A stretch of 48,009 bases of DNA from a virus, in the IMG/VR virus record IMGVR_UViG_3300008110_007590, positions 1 to 48,009 of that record; one strand, 5' to 3'. Numbering within the stretch: the stretch's first letter is position 1; the number at the start of each line of letters is the position of its first letter. This document shows positions 45,861-48,009 of this stretch, piece by piece. Below the pieces are notes generated by a model. That model was not told the origin of the DNA. It worked only from the letters and a program-made list of their open reading frames with translations, and ran no database searches. A program made the position numbers and the translations under genes.

Positions 45861-46444
45861 TGTATCTTCATAATATATTTTCTAGTCTGCTGTGTGTAGA
45901 TACATTAGAAATTGATAATACTGGTTTAGAAATATTTGCACAAGAATTGCAAAGAACAACCGATGGCAGAAAATATACTAATAGAGGTGGATGGCAAAGT
46001 GATTTTATAGATGAAATGCCAGAAGTGCAACTCTTGGTTGAGGAAATTAATTCGAGATTAGATGCTTTACGAATTAATATAAACTATAAAGATGAACTAG
46101 ATCTTAAAATAGAAAGTATGTGGGTTAATATTAATCATCAATATAGTTATAATGCACCACATATTCACCCAGATTCTTACATGTCAGGTGTGTATTATAT
46201 CAAGGTACCGGAATATTCAGGTGATTTAGTACTTAAGCATCCATCTAATCTACAACCCTTGTTTACACCTAGAGATGTATTAAAATCGTATAATGAGCAA
46301 AATTGCTCTAAATGGAATATATCACCACAGGTAGGTCAGCTTGTAATATTTCCTAGCTGGATTGAACATGAAGTAACACAAAATCTATCAGGTGAAGATA
46401 GAATCTCAATTGCATTTAATACAGCTTTTTACAAAAGAGCTTAA
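45860..46444 (+). CDS. 2OG-Fe(II) oxygenase (TIGR02466-like)
   Basis: A 194-residue protein. The first iron His is in APHIHPDSYMSGVYYIKVPE, the second in IFPSWIEHEVTQN, and the 2OG-binding Arg in DRISIAFNTAF. It is a standard TIGR02466 member, shorter than the protein at 12839. Two divergent copies in one window suggest different substrates. It lies between primase and ribonucleotide reductase, common in marine T4-like phages. The substrate is unknown. Confidence 0.78.
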   Translation: MYLHNIFSSLLCVDTLEIDNTGLEIFAQELQRTTDGRKYTNRGGWQSDFIDEMPEVQLLVEEINSRLDALRININYKDELDLKIESMWVNINHQYSYNAPHIHPDSYMSGVYYIKVPEYSGDLVLKHPSNLQPLFTPRDVLKSYNEQNCSKWNISPQVGQLVIFPSWIEHEVTQNLSGEDRISIAFNTAFYKRA

Positions 46445-46446
46445 TC

Positions 46447-46611
46447 ATGTATATTAGAGAAATCAAACAAGATATTGATAACGAATTGTATATAGAATTA
46501 CCAGAAGAATTAATTAACGAGCTTGGTTGGAATCTTGAGACTAAGCTTGAATGGATTATTGAAGAAGGTAGAGTTATTTTAAAGAAAAAAGAAGAACAAA
46601 AAGAGGTCTAA
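46447..46611 (+). CDS. small AbrB-like protein
   Basis: A 54-residue protein from ATG 46447, 2 nt after the oxygenase stop. YIELPEELINELGWNLETKLEWII is the swapped-hairpin AbrB/SpoVT fold pattern (ElPeElleeLGw..Gd.L.w), followed by a basic end. These are dimeric DNA-binding or antitoxin-like proteins. No toxin partner is visible. The reductase gene starts 1 nt after its stop, so it could regulate the nucleotide genes; inferred. Confidence 0.6.
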   Translation: MYIREIKQDIDNELYIELPEELINELGWNLETKLEWIIEEGRVILKKKEEQKEV

Positions 46612-46612
46612 A

Positions 46613-48009
46613 ATGGTCGCAGCTTATAAAGATACTAAAAAATTACTTTCAGATGCTAAGTTCTACGAGGGGTATGCTCGTTTTAAAGAAGATGAAGGTA
46701 GATACGAAACTTGGTCAGAGGCTGTTGACCGTGTTATGAAAATGCATTCTGGTTTCTATGCAGATAAAATGTCATCTAAGTTAATGGCATTTATGGATGA
46801 GGCTGCAGCTGCATATAAACAAAAACTCGTTCTAGGTGCACAACGTGCATTGCAGTTCGGTGGTGAACAACTTATTCGTCATCAGATGAAAATGTATAAT
46901 TGTACTTCTTCATATGCTGATCGTCCAGAGTTCTTCGGTGAAGTATTCTATATTCTTCTTTGTGGTGCAGGTGCTGGTTTCTCAGTTCAATCACATCACG
47001 TTGGTAAACTACCTAAGATTGTCAACCGCACAAAAGCACCAAAGCTTCACACAGTAGAAGATAGTATTGAAGGATGGGCAACTGCACTAGACGTTCTTAT
47101 GTCTTCATTCTTTGAGAATGGTGGTAAATATCCAGAGTATGCAGGTCGTAAGGTAGCATTTGACCTCTCTATGATTCGTCCAAAGGGTGCGAAGATCTCT
47201 GGTGGGTTTAAAGCGCCAGGTTCAGAACCTTTACGTCGTTCACTAGACCGTATTGAATATATTTTAACCGGACTCACTCTTAACGAAAAATCAACAACAC
47301 TGAGACCAATCCATGTTTACGATATTGTTATGCATGCTGCTGATGCAGTTCTCTCTGGCGGGGTCCGCCGTTCTGCTACTATCTGTCTTTTCTCTGCAGA
47401 CGATCAAGAGATGGCATCTGCTAAGACTGGTAATTGGTATATTGATAATCCACAGCGTGGTCGTTCTAACAATAGTGCTGTTATTGTTCGCAACGAAATA
47501 ACTAAAGAACAATTTGCATCTCTTATGACATCAATTAAGCAGTTTGGTGAACCAGGCTTCTTCTTTGTTGACGATAAAGATATTACAACTAATCCATGTG
47601 TTGAAATCGGAATGTATCCTCAGATTGAGGGTAAGTCAGGCTGGCAAGGCTGTAACCTAACTGAGATCAATGGCGGTCAATGTGATAATGAAGAAACATT
47701 CTACAAGGCATGTCGTGCAGCTGCTATCCTAGGTACGCTACAAGCAGGTTATACAGACTTTAAATTCCTCTCACCTACATCAAAGGCTATCTTTGATCGT
47801 GAAGCACTATTAGGAGTATCAGTTACAGGTTGGATGAATAACCCAAAGACACTTTTTGATGAAAAGATTTTACAAAAAGGAGCTGAAATTGTCAAAGAAA
47901 CAAATAGAGAAGTGGCTGGATTACTTGGGATTAACCCTGCTGCTCGTACTACTTGTGTTAAGCCTTCCGGGAATGCCTCTGTCCTATTGATGACTGCTTC
48001 TGGTATTCA
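46613..48009 (+). CDS. adenosylcobalamin-dependent (class II) ribonucleotide reductase, 5' part
   Basis: An open frame of 465 codons running off the window, start ATG 46613. FYEGYARFKEDEGRYETWSEA then NCTSSYADRPEFFGEVFYIL is the N-terminus of the monomeric, RTPR-like class II enzyme. SGGVRRSATICLFSADD, TTNPCVEIGMYPQIEG, GWQGCNLTEI and CVKPSGNASVLLM are active-site blocks, including the NPCVEI Cys. It reduces ribonucleotides to deoxyribonucleotides using B12 instead of a diiron radical. T4 itself uses class I NrdAB, so this is a B12-dependent replacement in the usual position after the primase. Confidence 0.85.
   Translation, partial: MVAAYKDTKKLLSDAKFYEGYARFKEDEGRYETWSEAVDRVMKMHSGFYADKMSSKLMAFMDEAAAAYKQKLVLGAQRALQFGGEQLIRHQMKMYNCTSSYADRPEFFGEVFYILLCGAGAGFSVQSHHVGKLPKIVNRTKAPKLHTVEDSIEGWATALDVLMSSFFENGGKYPEYAGRKVAFDLSMIRPKGAKISGGFKAPGSEPLRRSLDRIEYILTGLTLNEKSTTLRPIHVYDIVMHAADAVLSGGVRRSATICLFSADDQEMASAKTGNWYIDNPQRGRSNNSAVIVRNEITKEQFASLMTSIKQFGEPGFFFVDDKDITTNPCVEIGMYPQIEGKSGWQGCNLTEINGGQCDNEETFYKACRAAAILGTLQAGYTDFKFLSPTSKAIFDREALLGVSVTGWMNNPKTLFDEKILQKGAEIVKETNREVAGLLGINPAARTTCVKPSGNASVLLMTASGI

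Noticed and set aside
1-48009. CRISPR arrays, insertion sequences, integrase and attachment sites
   Set aside because: No regularly spaced repeats, transposase motifs or integrase-like proteins were seen; the content fits a lytic phage.

Overview
The window is part of the genome of a tailed phage. It looks like an AT-rich, T4-like marine or freshwater myovirus whose host is probably an alphaproteobacterium. Support for this: tightly packed genes with ATGA/TAATG overlaps; a T4 gp61-type primase beside a ribonucleotide reductase; T4-type late promoters (TATAAATA and close variants) in front of structural, lysis and envelope genes; 19 apparently complete tRNA genes plus broken ones; and marine T4-like virion families. 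The alphaproteobacterial host is inferred from an Omp25-like outer-membrane protein, a small secreted family common in that class, and a B12-dependent reductase.

Layout. 1-10.1 kb: tRNA-rich accessory region with an HTH protein, a glycine-rich fibre/adhesin operon, two paralogous DUF6065-like proteins flanking tRNAs, a BPL_N-like amidotransferase-fold protein, a compact tryptophan-halogenase-like protein and an RNase-H-like protein. Minus-strand genes in the first 12.5 kb all encode envelope proteins; the largest is an autotransporter-like surface protein (10071-12485). 12.6-24.6 kb: a mostly continuous operon of sugar-nucleotide enzymes, glycosyltransferases, four SAM methyltransferases, a radical SAM/SPASM enzyme, an MTA/SAH-type nucleosidase, GMP reductase and a YhhQ-like queuosine-precursor transporter. 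24.6-26.9 kb: exported nuclease, lytic transglycosylase, CHAP-like endopeptidase and a SpeD-HiPIP-like chimera. 27-31.3 kb: glycosyltransferase, small conserved proteins, tRNAs, ThyX, an HExxH protein and an outer-membrane barrel. 31.3-32.4 kb: PstS behind a recognisable Pho box. 32.7-42.4 kb: virion genes, including several proteins that start with a T4-like capsid-targeting sequence, a 1010-residue mosaic protein, a Dps-like protein and fibre/structural proteins. 42.4-44.8 kb: conserved small proteins, a lipase and an Rz/Rz1-like spanin pair. 44.8 kb to the end: primase, a 2OG-Fe(II) oxygenase, an AbrB-like protein and a class II ribonucleotide reductase cut by the window edge.

The most interesting signals are a set of putatively packaged and injected proteins (PD-(D/E)xK-like nuclease, split KxDG nucleotidyltransferase-like protein, multi-domain mosaic), the SpeD-HiPIP chimera with a lost catalytic His, a PstS promoter that appears to start transcription inside an upstream terminator, and tRNA-like genes lacking an anticodon arm. 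No tools were run: family names come from motif recognition and memory, and start sites from visible ribosome-binding sites.
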